Assembly: GCA_027475525.1 (NCBI GenBank) | Contig: JAMWFC010000113.1 | Span: 1,476,001 to 1,540,000, forward strand | Direction of reading: 5' to 3' | From: Macrolepiota albuminosa | Taxonomy: Eukaryota > Basidiomycota > Agaricomycetes > Agaricales > Agaricaceae | Length of the DNA: 64,000 nucleotides | Shown: one piece after another, positions 16,837 through 28,859 of the stretch | Layout of the letters: each line of letters begins with the position of its first letter | Numbering within the stretch: the first letter of the stretch is position 1 | The notes under the pieces: model-generated | What the model saw: only the letters and a program-made list of their open reading frames with translations | The model's database searches: none | What the model was told of the DNA's origin: nothing | Translations under genes and position numbers: made by a program

Positions 16837-17335
16837 TGTCAGGGAACTCTTCATTTCTTCTTTTTCTCACTCCTTATCTCTTCACTCTCCTTCCATTCAT
16901 TCTCTTATTTCTTCTGACATTATTTCACTTTACTGTTTCTATTCTTTCAACACTATCTGTTAGTACTACTCTCAGCCCTTGAGATGCTCTGGTTCTTTAG
17001 CCACCATTCAGACAAGTGTGGGCCTACTCAGCACCGCTTCCAGACCGCTTATATAAGCCAGAGTTTGCCAGAGTTTGCCCCTTATTTGTACAAGTGTTTG
17101 TGTAGGCAATTTTCGAGTTTTTAAGGTTTTGTTGTACTGTACAGTTGTTTCCCATGCTTCAGAGGCCCCAGAAGCGTCCAACCTGGCATAGGGAATCCCT
17201 AGACTTGTTCTCTTTAGATCTCCCTCTGCCAGGTGAGTAGCTACCTTGATATTGTTAGTATATATTCTAATACACTTTGGATCTCCCTCTGCCAGCTGTG
17301 TGACTGAGCCACAGCCTCTAGAGGTCACCCTTACA
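16837..17335 (+). repeat. Gypsy 1 3' LTR, 499 bp
   Basis: It starts TGTCAGGGAACTC and ends CACCCTTACA, matches the left copy almost base for base and is followed by the target repeat ATAAA. Confidence 0.93.
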
Positions 17336-17340
17336 ATAAA
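17336..17340. repeat. Target site duplication ATAAA, right copy
   Basis: It pairs with 9978-9982. LINE 1 reading resumes directly after it. Confidence 0.85.
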
Positions 17341-18024
17341 GGAATAATAGAATCATTAAATAGCCCTGAAAGGAAAGGAATGGTAACAAACCTGGACAAG
17401 ACAAGATGGACAGCAAAAGACAGAACTGGCAACATACCCACAGACAAGGTCATTTGGAGATCACTTAAGAATAAGTGCCTGACCTGGAAGACAAGAATAT
17501 TCCTGTGGAAGGCGCTGCACAATGCCTACAAAGTGGGTAGATACTGGGAGAATATAAAGAACTATGAATAAAGAGCAACCTGCCTGGCCTGCAGAACGGA
17601 GGAATCCCTAGAAAGTATAATCACTGAGTGTACAGCCTCAGGACAGAAAGCAGTCTGAGAACTCATCCAGAAACTCTTTAAAGCCAGAGAGGTACACCAT
17701 ACAAAAAACCCTTCCTCAGAGATGTAGGTGCTGGTTATCAGTCTGAACTACCACTACTAAGCCTTCAGCATATACCATTTATTGACCTTGGGGGTGTGCC
17801 CTAACAGACAGGAGCCCAGGCCTAGATAAAGGAAAAAGGAGATTCAAAACTATAGTAATATCAAAAACAGTTCACATGGATATGGAAGATTAGATGTGAG
17901 TGGATCATAGCCAAAGACGCAGACCCCGAAAAGATACCACATATAATCCAACCACCAACAAACTGAAAGCCGCACTATCCCGAAGACTGAAACTTGACTG
18001 TCTGGTCACCGACCATGAAAGATT
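17341..18024 (+). mobile_element. LINE 1, segment B (ORF2 C-terminal region)
   Basis: Reading resumes with GIIESLNSPERKGMVTNLDKTR, an RNase H end and the CCHC-like tail seen in LINEs (WKTRIFLWKALHNAYKVGRYW, then CLACRTEESLESIITEC). It runs to LDCLVTDHERF, where a hAT-like element interrupts it. Several stops are present. Confidence 0.82.
18017..18024. repeat. 8-bp target site duplication GAAAGATT, left copy
   Basis: It matches 19404-19411 exactly and brackets an element with inverted ends. Confidence 0.85.
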
Positions 18025-19403
18025 CACCTAAGGCAGCACACTTCGTGCTTCTTGATGGCATCTTAGGGGGGTTATTTGTGTTGACAGAAACCCCCATAAA
18101 ACAGCTGGAGGTTGGATGGTCGTGCTTCTATTTCCCAAAACAAAACCTCCTGAGATTTCCAATTTACCTCTTGAGATCTATGATTTCCCTTCCAACCTCT
18201 TTTGTACCTCTCTACGTACCGTCAAACCTTTATTCCTACCTTCATACCGTCACACTTCTTCACCTCTCAACTACTTGGGCTTTTAACTACTCGGGCCTCT
18301 TCACTTGTTGTATTTGTAATCAATGTCTTTGATCTTCTTGACCACTGTCTACGATGATGGCCTCATCCAAGTACCTGACATGCTCTCAACAGCCTCATGA
18401 AGAATTGTTGCAAACTGTATCCTAGAACACACACAGTATGTAAATCCTCAGTCTATACATGTATTTGACTCTGCCTACCTAGAACACATGCAGTATGTGA
18501 ATTTAAGGCAAGGTAAATAAATTGTCCATAATGGTAGATAATTTGCTCATTCTCAGTCTATACATGTATTTGACTGAGGGTGTATAACGTAGGCCATCTG
18601 ATATATACACATTCCTCTCTGTCAATTAAGACAGTTAATGTCCCCGGTACTTGGCAACTCAAATGGTACATTTACAGTGACCTTAATGTCCAATAGCATC
18701 CAACAAGAACTGGACATACTTATGGTAGCTTTTACAGCTCTTAGCATTAGCAGCAAGCCTTCTTTCTTTGTTTGTGTTGTGGTAGCAATTCATAGTTGAT
18801 GAGGGAACAAGGAAGTTGGCAAATCGAGGTTAAGCACAAATAGAAAGCATTTGCCAAATTCTGTCTTACTTTTTTGATTTTTGTCTTACTTTTTTGTTTT
18901 CATGGGCATAGAGCACTCTGATCTTTGGTATTCTACTTTATCCAACATAGGGCCATCCCACAATTATGCCTTCCCTTCAACATATGGTGATGAGGAACAG
19001 TTTTGGGGTTTGTCAGATCAGTATGGTCAGGAGGACAATAGCATAGATTCAAATATAATCAGTTAAAGTTGACATCTTGTAGTTTCTTGATCCATTGTAC
19101 CGCACCCATGTTTTTTGATAGTGCTGAATGTTATCTGTTCTTGACATAACCTTATAATTCCAGGAAGAGAAAAAGATATATATGTATGTGGAAAGTATAT
19201 GAAAACACATGTCAAGAACCTCCCAACCAACTAGCAAACCTCATAACCACCCAACTTCTGCACTGCAAAAATGGACTTTCTAGGCCCAATCACGATCTTG
19301 GCTTTGGGAAGAGGTGCAGTTAGTGTGCTTAGGATACTTTCCATCAGCACAGATAACCCCTCTAATGTGCCATCAAGAAGCATATACTGTCCTGCCAGAG
19401 GTG
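18025..19403. mobile_element. hAT-like non-autonomous DNA transposon, 1379 bp
   Basis: The ends are inverted repeats: CACCTAAGGCAGCACAC on the left against CACCTCTGGCAGGACAG on the right, then 15 identical bases (TGCTTCTTGATGGCA) and a weaker match for about 30 more. The 8-bp target duplication is the hAT signature. Removing it joins LVTDHERF to EKKAVKLG, restoring the LINE 1 tail. No transposase is seen. Inside are a short reading frame (about 18905-19066, HSDLWYSTLSNIGPS) of unknown origin and an imperfect direct repeat near 18420-18580. Confidence 0.8.
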
Positions 19404-19411
19404 GAAAGATT
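19404..19411. repeat. 8-bp target site duplication GAAAGATT, right copy
   Basis: This is the partner of 18017-18024. Confidence 0.85.
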
Positions 19412-19760
19412 TGAGAAAAAAGCGGTAAAACTGGGTACAGCAAAAAGAACATGGGTGACTTTCATGCGAGACAACATAGCACTACTCCAGGCATGGAGGA
19501 CAGCAACCACGGTTTTAGTGGGTATTGGTTAAGATGAGCCTCGCACTCCATGCGTAAAGGCATTTCTGCAGGGTGGCATATAATCCTGAAGAGTGACATA
19601 AAGATCCCATTTCACTAATGTCCAGATACATAGAGGCTGACTTGGCTCGCTGTCTATGACCACAGAAGACACCACCAAATATATATATATTGTAACTGAA
19701 CTTGAAATGGTATTTCAATAATACTTGCAATAAAATTTGAATAGAAATAAAAAAAAAAAT
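19412..19760 (+). mobile_element. LINE 1, segment C (ORF2 end, 3' UTR, poly-A)
   Basis: The frame EKKAVKLGTAKRTWVTF ... WRTATTVLVGIG ends in TAA near 19530 and matches the tail of LINE 2. A 3' UTR with TGCGTAAAGGCATTTC follows, then AATAAAATTTG and an A-run at about 19748-19759, taken as the LINE 3' end. Confidence 0.82.
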
Positions 19761-19789
19761 TATGATGTTTATTGATTTCTAAATAATGT

Positions 19790-22700
19790 CTTTTTTTTGT
19801 GGTACCACTACTGGATGCAGACAGTTTGCATAATGCCAACCTCTGCAAACATAGATATGTGAGAAACTCACTATATATAGTTAGTCTAGTATAAGTCAGG
19901 AGCCACGCTGGAGGAAATGCCTTTATGCACTGAGTGTGAGGCTCAAACAATTTAGCCAATATCTACTAAAACTTCAGTAGCAACTCTCCATGACTTCTTA
20001 GAGTCCATTCCCTTGGATAGGAAGTATTTCCATGTTTTTCTGACTAGCCTGGATTCCAGGGCCTTCCTACCAAAATAATGTGCATCAGTTGCCAGACAGT
20101 CTAGTTTAATTCTATGTGCTATTGCAGCTTTGATTTTACTTTTAATTTCTGTACTTGATGGGACTTTCTCCAGGTCTGACTCGTTTTTTATATGCCATTT
20201 ACACCTGGCTTTCCATATTACATATGTGGTCTTTGAGACTATTATCATTGAGAACCTTTTTACACTCAATGAGTCCCTTTCAGACTGTCCTTTTATTTTA
20301 ATGATTGCACATCCTAGCTGCTCTTCAATGGATAGGTGTTTGAAGAGGAGCCCTCTCCTTTCATGTAGTTGTTTAACCAATTCCCAGGCTTCTTTCTGCT
20401 CCGAGTATGGGCACTCAGATAGTATATGGCTCATAGATTCTTCTACCTTACATTGGGGGCAGTTAGCCCTCATTTTATAACTTGATATATTTTGCTAGTA
20501 GCCCCCTACTTTAAAGGCATTATGCATTGTCTTCCACACAAAATTTCTGAATTCTCTTGACAGGGACTTGTCTTTAAGTGATAATCAGATGTGTTTGTCA
20601 CTTGAGGCTTCACTATTATGAGCATGTATTGCCCAGCACGTCATGTTTAGGTGTATGGATGTTCCTCTCCTATAGAGCATGATCTTTTGCTCGATTATAT
20701 CCCTGTATGTTAGAGACTGGTTAATTGTCATTAGTTTTGCTTCTTGTAAATCATATGCTGGGAGGATTAAAAGGTCTATGATGTCCAGTATATCTTTTTT
20801 GGCCCCCTTATTAGCCAACTTGTTTGCTTCCTTGTTTCCCTCTATACCAGCATAGCCCTTGACTTCCTCTAAAATCATTATTCCTCTGCGTTGCCTCAGA
20901 CATGCCACCAGGGCTTTTAGGATAGACTTGTTTGCAGTTCCAATCCAGCCTTCATCTTTCCTCTTGCCAAGATGCTTAGTAATATTATCTATTATCAGTT
21001 GGAGGTCACTCTTTATGAGGATCACTTGCTTGTCCAGGACTTTTCTTATAGCAGCCAAGATGGTGATGGCCTCCCCAGCATCATTTGTCTGGAAGAGATA
21101 CACTGGCAGCCTAATTGCCATATTTCTTGCATCCCTTTGGCTGAACTATACCCTGGCCTCTACTTTTGCATCAACAGATCCATTTTTTTAGCAGGATCTG
21201 TCCATATAGACAACTATCATGTTGGGAGAGGAGGTTGCTGTTTATTTGTAGTCTGCATCATCAGTATTGTGGTTTCCTGTATCCTCTGTAAATATTCTGA
21301 AGCCCTCTTCTAAGCATTCAGAAACTTTAATCCTTGATCAAAGGCAATCCTGCCACCTTCTGCACTCAAGTTCTTTTCCTCAGTGAGGGTCCTGTTGCTT
21401 GCATTTGTGGCAGGGTTCCATGTATCTTCTCACTTTCATGATCTCTCTATAGCTTTGTTTCTCACATTAGAGTCTAGAACTTTCTTTCCACCTCTTTCAT
21501 GTAGAAGGGTTAGTGTTGGCATCTCAATGGTCAGGTAAGTACCTTTGCCCCATATGAAGTCTTGTATCAATTTATTAATCTTTTCTTCAACCTGCTTTGG
21601 CATTCCTTGAATATGTGTCTTGAACTGTGTTTGGCCACCTACCACCATGCCTATAATAAGCCTCTTCTCTTCCATGGTGGATTTTGCTCTTTTCCATCTC
21701 TCTAGATCATTAATTATCTTTTCTATTGTGGGCATCCAGATGCTTGGATCATCAATACCATTACCCACAAATGCACCAAGGAGCCTGGTGGTTTCTCCCT
21801 CACTTAGAATTTTTATGCCATCAGATATATAGTCACATCCTTCATTTAGCTTCCTTGTTAGAATCACCCTTTCTCTAAATTCTTTAATATCCACTGGGAT
21901 CACAACAGTTTTGGGTATATTGAAGTTTGTCTCTGACACCTTACACTATTTTTTTAGTATTTTTTGCAGAGTTTTAAATAAGTAATCTTTGGATATGTAG
22001 ACTGTCATATTGTTAGCAAACATTGTTTTTTTAACAAACTCATTATGGTTTTCTAGTTGTAGTCCTTTCAGTTTTGAGACTCTCAACATTTGTGTGAGTA
22101 ATTTGATGGCAATGTTAAATAGCAAGCATGACATTGAGTCACCCTGTCATACACTTCTTGTAACTCAGAAGGGTTTACTAACTTCTCCATTCAATATAAC
22201 TACTGTTTGGGCCTTGGAGTATAGCACTTTTATTATATTGATGAAAGGCCTTGAGAAGCCAAATCTCTTTAGCAAAGCCCACAGAAATGCATGCATTATC
22301 TTATTGTATGCTTTTTCTTGATCCAGGCATATTATTATGCCATTTGTTTTAGATGTTTTGCATCAGTTTATTATTATGTGGGCTAATTTGGTCTGGTCTT
22401 CAAGTTGTCTGTCTTTCATGAAGCCCACTTGTGCTGGATAAATGATTTCTGGGACAATGGAGCTTAATCTCATCACCAGAACTTTGGTCATTATCTTGTA
22501 GTCAGTGTTGAGGACCATAATAGGTCTATAATTTTCTATATCCATTCTATCACCCTTTTTGTATACTGAGCAGAGTCATCTCTCAGCAAATTTTGAGTCT
22601 TTAATTATTCCATACTAATAGATATCATTGAATACAATTATGAATGCCTTAACTATGTTGAAGCCAAGATTCTCCTCTTTGTGGGCATCTGACTTTTCTC

Positions 22701-23290
22701 CTTTATTTGCAAGTTTCTTCCATACATCATGGAGGATGTCATCCAGGCCTGCAGGCCTTCTGTTTTTCATTACTTTTATAGCTTCATTACTTCTGCTTTT
22801 TCCAGAGGCTTTCTCATTGCACATGCCTGGGTCTCCTTAATCTTTTTATTAATGCATTTCAAGGCTTTCTTTGTGCATCTTTTGTATCTACTTCTATTGG
22901 CTGAGAAACCCTGGAACTGAATTTTATCATGATGTGCTCTGGATATTTTGGCCATTTTTCTCTTCATAGTTTGCAGCCCTGTGCTGTTGGTTTTGAGAGC
23001 AACTATTGCATCTTGTGCCATTCTGTTTTTATTTTGGTTTATTTATTGTTGGTTATTGTCTCTGCTTAGATTATACTATCCACCGTGTCTCTTGTTCTTA
23101 AAAATCTTCTAGTCTTTAGTTCTTTTATCCTGTCATCCAGAATACCTGCTTGTAAGGCCTTCATTTCATCATCTATGTTGTGAGCAGTTCTTTCTCATAT
23201 TCTCCATTTATTTCTCTCAGTTTTATTATTAGCTTGGGCTCTTTTAGCAGGCCAAGTAGCATAGCATATCTTTTCTTGCCCATAACCGGT
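19790..23290 (-). mobile_element. LINE 2, degenerate, minus strand
   Basis: Read on the minus strand: an RT entry region (KVMKNRRPAGLDDILHDVW near 22770), RT core (NYRPIMVLNTDYKIMTKVL, AQVGFMKDRQLEDQT near 22400-22540), and the catalytic box as MFANNMTVYI (usual FADD) near 22015. Then come an RT C-terminal part (21436-21939), RNase H (VKGYAGIEGNKEANKLANKG near 20840) and a cysteine tail CPQCKVEESMSHILSECPY. It ends RVATEVLVDIG near 19960, with a 3' tail converging on LINE 1. Many stops and frameshifts make it inactive. Confidence 0.85.
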
Positions 23291-23295
23291 AATCT

Positions 23296-23575
23296 TGTTA
23301 AAGACAGGCAAAGCACAGAAGACAGAAACTGTCACTAAAGCTGAAGTCCAAAGTCAGAAAGAGTGTATTGAGCAAAGTAAAGTACTACTAACCTGAAGTC
23401 CAAAGTCAGAAAGAATGAGGACTTCAGGTGATCTATCTACAGTCTATATACTGCTAGAAAACTATATACATGTGAATAAAGAATAATCACATGTGGATAC
23501 ATGTGATAGAATGAACTTGGAGTAGAATGATGATCATAGTGAATAGTAGAATGCATGCAACAGGCAATTTCAACA
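23296..23575 (-). repeat. Copia B 3' LTR, 280 bp
   Basis: On the minus strand it starts TGTTGAAATTGCC and ends near TGTCTTTAACA. It shares family with five other LTRs in the window. Confidence 0.88.
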
Positions 23576-23599
23576 GTCCTCCCTGATCTAGTGTATTTC

Positions 23600-24690
23600 C
23601 AAGTTTGAACAATTAATAAATTCCCATTCCTTGTCTGCAAAATTGCACCTTAGGCAAAGCAAGTGGTTTTGTAAGAAGATTTGCAACTTGTTCTGTTCCA
23701 GGAATGTGATAAGGCACAAGTCTCTGTTGTTCAACTGTTTTTCTAAGCCAGTAAAAACAAAGATTAAAATGCTTCATTTTTTCATGGTGCTCTGGATTTT
23801 GAGTCATATTGATGGCAGATTGATTGTCAATCAGCATAGAAGATGGAGCAGTAGCAGAATATCTCATTTTATGCAGAATATTTTGCATCCAGAAGATCTC
23901 TTTGCCAGCTTCTACAGCAGCAATGTATTTTGCCTCAGTTGTAGACAATGTGACAATTGATTGAAACTTGCTGCTTCATCCAATGGCTCCACCACCAATT
24001 GTAGTCAAATATCTACCAGTAGAGCATCCAGTATTAGAGCAATCTCCATGTGAAGAGTCACAAAATGTAGTAAAAGGTCGGATGCCAGTATCAGCATTGT
24101 AGTGAAGCTTGTAGTCTATTGTGCCTTTGCAATAGTGCAGTAAGTGCTTAACAGCTGCTCAATGCTTAAGTCCTGGAGAAGAATTAAAGTGTCCCAAGTA
24201 TGACACTGCATATGCAATATCTGGTCTTGTCATAGTGGCCAAATACTGCAATGAACCAACTGCATTCAGATAGGATACATTCTGCATTTCTTCTACTTCT
24301 GCTTCACTTTGAGGTGCCATAGCTCTGGATAGCTTGAGACCAGGTGACATTGGGGTGGATACAGAGTTGCAATCACTCATTTTGCTCCAACATGTCAACA
24401 ATGTATTGATGTTGTGAAAGTGAAATAGAGTGCTTTGAGCGGTCTCTGTATATCTAAACACCTAGAAGGAAGTGGGAAGGGCTCAAATCATGGATTTTGA
24501 AGTGCTTTTGAAGGTCTTTGACAGCAGTGTCAATTGGAGCAGTGGACTTTGAAGCAAGTGTAATGTTATCAATATAAATGGGTACAATGATCTTGACTTC
24601 TCCTCTGACATAAAAATAGATAGAGTGGTCAGATTCAAGTCTTTTAAAGCCCATTGATGATAGTATTGCATATAGCTTCTTGTTCTACTA
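23600..24690 (-). pseudogene. Copia B reverse transcriptase (partial) and RNase H
   Basis: RNase H shows STTEAKYIAAVEAGKEIFW, MLIDNQSAINM and the end motif PGTEQVANLLTKPL. Upstream, SVSTPMSPGLKL and YLNAVGSLQYLATMTRPDIAY are the usual Copia linker. Only the late RT remains: GFKRLESDHSIYFY and PIYIDNITLASKS (usual YVDD). The RT start is missing; sequence passes from integrase NRTLSEADSRT directly to LYAILSSMGFKRL. Confidence 0.85.
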
Positions 24691-25260
24691 TCTGCCTCTG
24701 ACAGAGTTCTGTTTGCTCTTTCAGCAACACCATTCTGCTGAGGCCTATTTTGAGTTGTGTGCCTTTTTATAATTCCACAAGCATCAGTGTATGCTATAAA
24801 TTCCTTTGACATGTACTCTCCACCCTTGTCATCTTGCATAGCCTTGATTTTGGCATCTAAAGCATTCTCAGCATAAGCTTTGAATGTCTTGGAGGCATTG
24901 AATGCATCACTTTTCTTCTTTATAGCCATGGCAGCTTTGAAGCTAGTGCAATCATCAATGAATGTAATCTAATAGTAATAGCCTCCAATTGCAGTAACTA
25001 GAAGAGGGCCATGAACATCAGTATGAATCAATTCTAGTGGCTTTGATGCACTGCTACTGAAAGAAGGAAAAAGATTGGAATGCATTTTGCTAGCCAAACA
25101 AGGTTCACAGATGGGATCAGGCTTTGCAGCAAAATTCAAGTTCAAACCAACTACCAACTTGTTATTGACCATCCCTTTGACATCTGCATAGTTATAATGA
25201 GCAAATCTACAATGCTATAGGTTCAAATCAAGTGGTAATATGCTGGTGAGATGAGCAGAC
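24690..25260 (-). pseudogene. Copia B integrase, C-terminally truncated
   Basis: Visible are CEPCLASKMHSN, PLELIHTDVHGPL (first Asp), AMQDDKGGEYMSKEF (second Asp) and RPQQNGVAERANRTL (Glu). The pre-integrase region lies upstream. The C-terminal integrase and most of RT are deleted. Confidence 0.87.
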
Positions 25261-25479
25261 TCTGAAACTAGTGCTGTACAACCATTCAAATGAGCAGAGT
25301 TGTTGGATTTGATTGTAGCACTAAATAACTCTTTTCCATTCAACTAGAAATGCATGGCCTTTTTGTCAATGTGAATGTTATAGCCTTTGTTTCTGATCAA
25401 ATATATACAAGATAAGAGATTATTTCAGAGCTGTGGAACATGCAAGACTCTATAGAACTCTAAGAATTGGACCTTCTTC

Positions 25480-25760
25480 CCATTTACAACTGGATAGAAT
25501 ATAACTGTTTTAATTCCAGCTAAATAAATAATGTTGTTGTCAGCTAACCTGATTGGAATATGACAGGGCTTGTAATTGTGGACCCAATTTCAATGTGGAG
25601 TCATGTGGCAAGTGGCTCCTGAGTCTACAATCCAATCAAAGTCAGCTTCAGGCTAAATGGAAAGTAATGGATCTAAACAATCCAATAAATGAATTCTGCA
25701 TCATCCTTTTTTAACTTGTCATTATTGAAGACTGTATTAGCTTCTTTTTTTTTTTTTTGG
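25480..25760 (-). pseudogene. Copia B protease region
   Basis: DFDWIVDSGATCHMTPHW (about 25600-25650) holds the intact active-site DSG. A lysine-rich stretch encoded by a 15-bp or longer A-run precedes it (25743-25759). Confidence 0.82.
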
Positions 25761-25849
25761 TGGTGTTGCAGTGAGCCAACAGACAGCACATTTATGTCAG
25801 CCTCTGCTGGTCAGGACATTTGCGGTCAGACTGCAGCAATAAAGAATTT

Positions 25850-28840
25850 TACCTTAGCCATGTGAGTTACCCTGTCAGAAATGCCTTTACACACTCATGT
25901 GGGACTTAGAGTTCTACCCAATACCCACTAAAACTGCGGTAATCTTCCTCCACAACCAGAGCAGTGATAGGTCCAATGGACTGAGATACTCCCATGTGCT
26001 GCCTACCAGGCTTGCTCTAGTTGCCCATTTTCTGTACCTTTCTATATCGATCCCTAGGCAGTCTAGCTTAATTTTCCTACTTAAGGCAGCTCTTATCCTC
26101 GACGTTATTTTGGCATTCGATATTGTGCAATCTGGGTCTGCCCCTCTAGATATATGTCATTCGCACCTCACCTTCCATATCATATATGCAGCTTCTGATA
26201 TTACAATAGCTTGGAATCTCCCATTCTCTGCCTTTCTACTATCTTTTTCTCCTGCAATCGCACAGCCTAGGATATCTCTCAGAGATGGTCTCCTGTAGTC
26301 CAGCTTCTTTTTTCTATAAAGAGCTTTGACGAAACTCCAGACTTGCTATTGTCTGGAAACTTCGCATTCCATAAGTATATGGTCCATTGATTCTTCTACT
26401 CTACACCTAGGGCAATTTGCTCTTTCTTCATAGTCTTTTATGTTCTCTCAGTACTGCCTTAGCTTAAAGATGTTGTGCATGCTGTTCCATAGGAAATTTT
26501 TTATTTCTTTTGACAGCGACTTACTATGCAGTGACATCCATATTACGCCATCTGGTAGCAGTGCACCAGTTCTTTTTCTCACAGCTCAGCAGGTTTTATC
26601 TAGATTTACTGCGGTACCTCTTCTGTGCAGCACAGGTTGGACTGCTACAATCCTCTTGTAAGCTAGAGCTTGTGATATCATTATTAGTTTAGCACCTGTT
26701 AGGTTGTATCCTTTAGGGATTCTTAGGTTTATTTCGTCTAGGATATCCTTTCTTGCCTCTTCGTTTGCCAGACGGTATGCAGCTTCATTTCCTGTCATTC
26801 CAGCGTGTCTCTTAACTTTTTTTAGTAGGATTATTCTCTTTCTCTCATGTAAGCAGATGATTAGTGGTCTCATAATATTGCTATTTGCTGTGCCAATCCA
26901 TCCTTTGTTTTCATGCTTGGTTAGCAGGCTTGTTAGGGTATCAATTGTAACTTGTGAGTCGCTCTTTAGTAAAATCAATTATTTGTTTGGGACTAATCTG
27001 GCTGCTTCCAGGATGGCTATCGCTTCATCTGTGTTGTTTGTTTAAGCTATGTATGGTGAGAGGCAAATGGCTCTATTCCTTGGGTTGTCTTGGCTAAACC
27101 ATATACCGGCTCCTGTGGCCACCCATTCATTTTCATTTTTTATGCAGGACCTGTCAGTATAGATTACTTTCAGAGAGGGGTCCTTGCCTGGTGTACAGTT
27201 GTATTCCATGTCATTCTTCATAGTCTCACTCTCAGTGAAAACCCTAAAGCCTTCCTTCAGAGTACCCCTTGTTTTTATGTCTAATCGGAATAAATGTTTT
27301 TCTTCATTTATCCATTGTCGCTCTGTTTTGTTAATCGTTCTTGTTTCCTTCAGTAGGAGCGGGCTCCACTTCTTTTGTAGTCTGCTTATGTGTTTGCATG
27401 CTAGTCTGCTGCACTTGTTTGGGTTTTTGCAGCCCTTACATCTGAGTATTCTGCATGTCTTGCATGTGCAGTTTTTTTGGGCCTTGTGGTTATTTGCTGT
27501 TGCCAGAAGGTCTCCAAAGCCCCTCATCTCCTCTACCATCCTTATTTTGTGTATGTTTCTCAGGCATCTCATCATTTCTGAGTTAATTTGGAACTTCTCT
27601 CTCTTTTTTATACCTTTGTGTAGCCATACTGGCATCATCTCTCTCTCAAGTTTATATTGATTGTTAGTAGTTTGAAAGCGACCTTATGCTTCTTGACAAC
27701 TCTGATTATTCTTTGCAGTGATGCGGGGAGGCAGTCTTCCCCTGATCTCGTGTCCACCATAGCATCTTGTAGGAAAGGGTTTAGAGCCAGGGTTACTTCC
27801 CCCTTCAGTTTCTTCACTATCTTCCGGCTTATTAGCTTGTCTGCTATAATCATCTATTTGGGCCTTTCATTGTCTAGTTTCAGGTACCACTGTATTTTCA
27901 TTAATTCAATTGCCTCATTTCTGCTTTTCACATCTAGTACTTTCCTCCTGCTTTGTTCTAGAGGCAGTTTAAAGGTATTAACTCCTATCATGGGCACTGT
28001 TTCCTCTTCCCATAAGAAAGTTCGTATTATCTTTGTAAATAGGTCTTTGATTTGTTTGGGCATACCCTGTACTCTAGTTCTATATTGTGTCCTGCCATCC
28101 ACAATCATACCTATGATCAATACCATCCATGCCCACAGCTTTTCCTGTTTTCATTTTCTTTATAGCAGTGCCTACTTCTTTTTTTGTGAAAGGTTCTTCT
28201 AGATCACTTTCTTGTTTAGATGTTATATGTTTCTGCAGGTGTGCGAGGACCTCTTTTGTGTGCTTCTCGTGGGCAGCTGTGCTTGGTGGGAGATCACTCT
28301 TCTGGATGTCTTCATGGTAGCTTTTAGCTATTGGATTTCCTTTCAAGTTTATCTCTAAAAGATGGGGGGCGTCTTAGAGCACTTATCACATCTCTAGTGG
28401 TGTGGTCTTTATTCATCTTTATCTACTGCTTAGATATTGTCTTCCTATAGATGTGGAAATTCAATGCTACCATATCTCATGCTCTTGCAAAACGGAGCGC
28501 CTCCAAGTTCCTTATTCTCTCATCTAGAATTGCTGATTCTACACTTTTCTTATCTTTGCTTAATGCTTGGTCATTCAGTATTTTCATCCTGTTACTCTCT
28601 AATGCTTTGATGTTACTTAATATCTTCAGCTTCAAACTTTTTGAGTGTTTACGTATCTCTTGTATTAGTTTGGTTTCAAAGGCTCTATGTAGAGTCTGGA
28701 GATTTATATTTTGGCTTCTTTCTTGAGCTGCCCTCTCCAGCTCTTTTAGATGGTCTTGTCCTATTTCTACTAGTTTTTTTATAAGTTTCACATCCTTCAT
28801 CAGCATAATTGGCATTGCATATCATCCTTTCCCTACATGG
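25850..28840 (-). mobile_element. LINE 3, minus strand, internally deleted, nested in Copia B
   Basis: A coiled-coil N-terminal stretch (28477-28815) is followed by an RT start KKEVGTAIKKMKTGKAVGMDGI (about 28130-28200). That passes straight into late-RT sequence (YDCGWQDTI and MVDGRTQYRTRVQGMPKQI), so the RT core is gone. Then come MMPVWLHKGIKK, a cysteine region CRILRCKGCKNPNKCSRLAC, RNase H (VKRHAGMTGNEAAYRLANEE) and a 3' end near 25900. It separates the Copia zinc-finger sequence from its downstream part; exact edges are uncertain. Confidence 0.8.
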
Positions 28841-28859
28841 GGTTGCTTAAGGTGCATGA

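Larger units (their letters stand above)
9983..17335 (+). mobile_element. Ty3/Gypsy element 1 (chromovirus type), composite
   Basis: The insertion has 5-bp target duplications (ATAAA) and restores the LINE 1 frame if removed. Order: LTR head (9983-10016), misplaced pol tail (10017-10304), LTR (10305-10917, with N-gap), gag, protease, reverse transcriptase, RNase H, integrase, chromodomain and LTR (16837-17335). The two long LTR copies are nearly identical, so the element is young. Most in-frame stops are TGA. Six internal 77-bp duplications break the frame and are probably artefacts. Confidence 0.9.
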
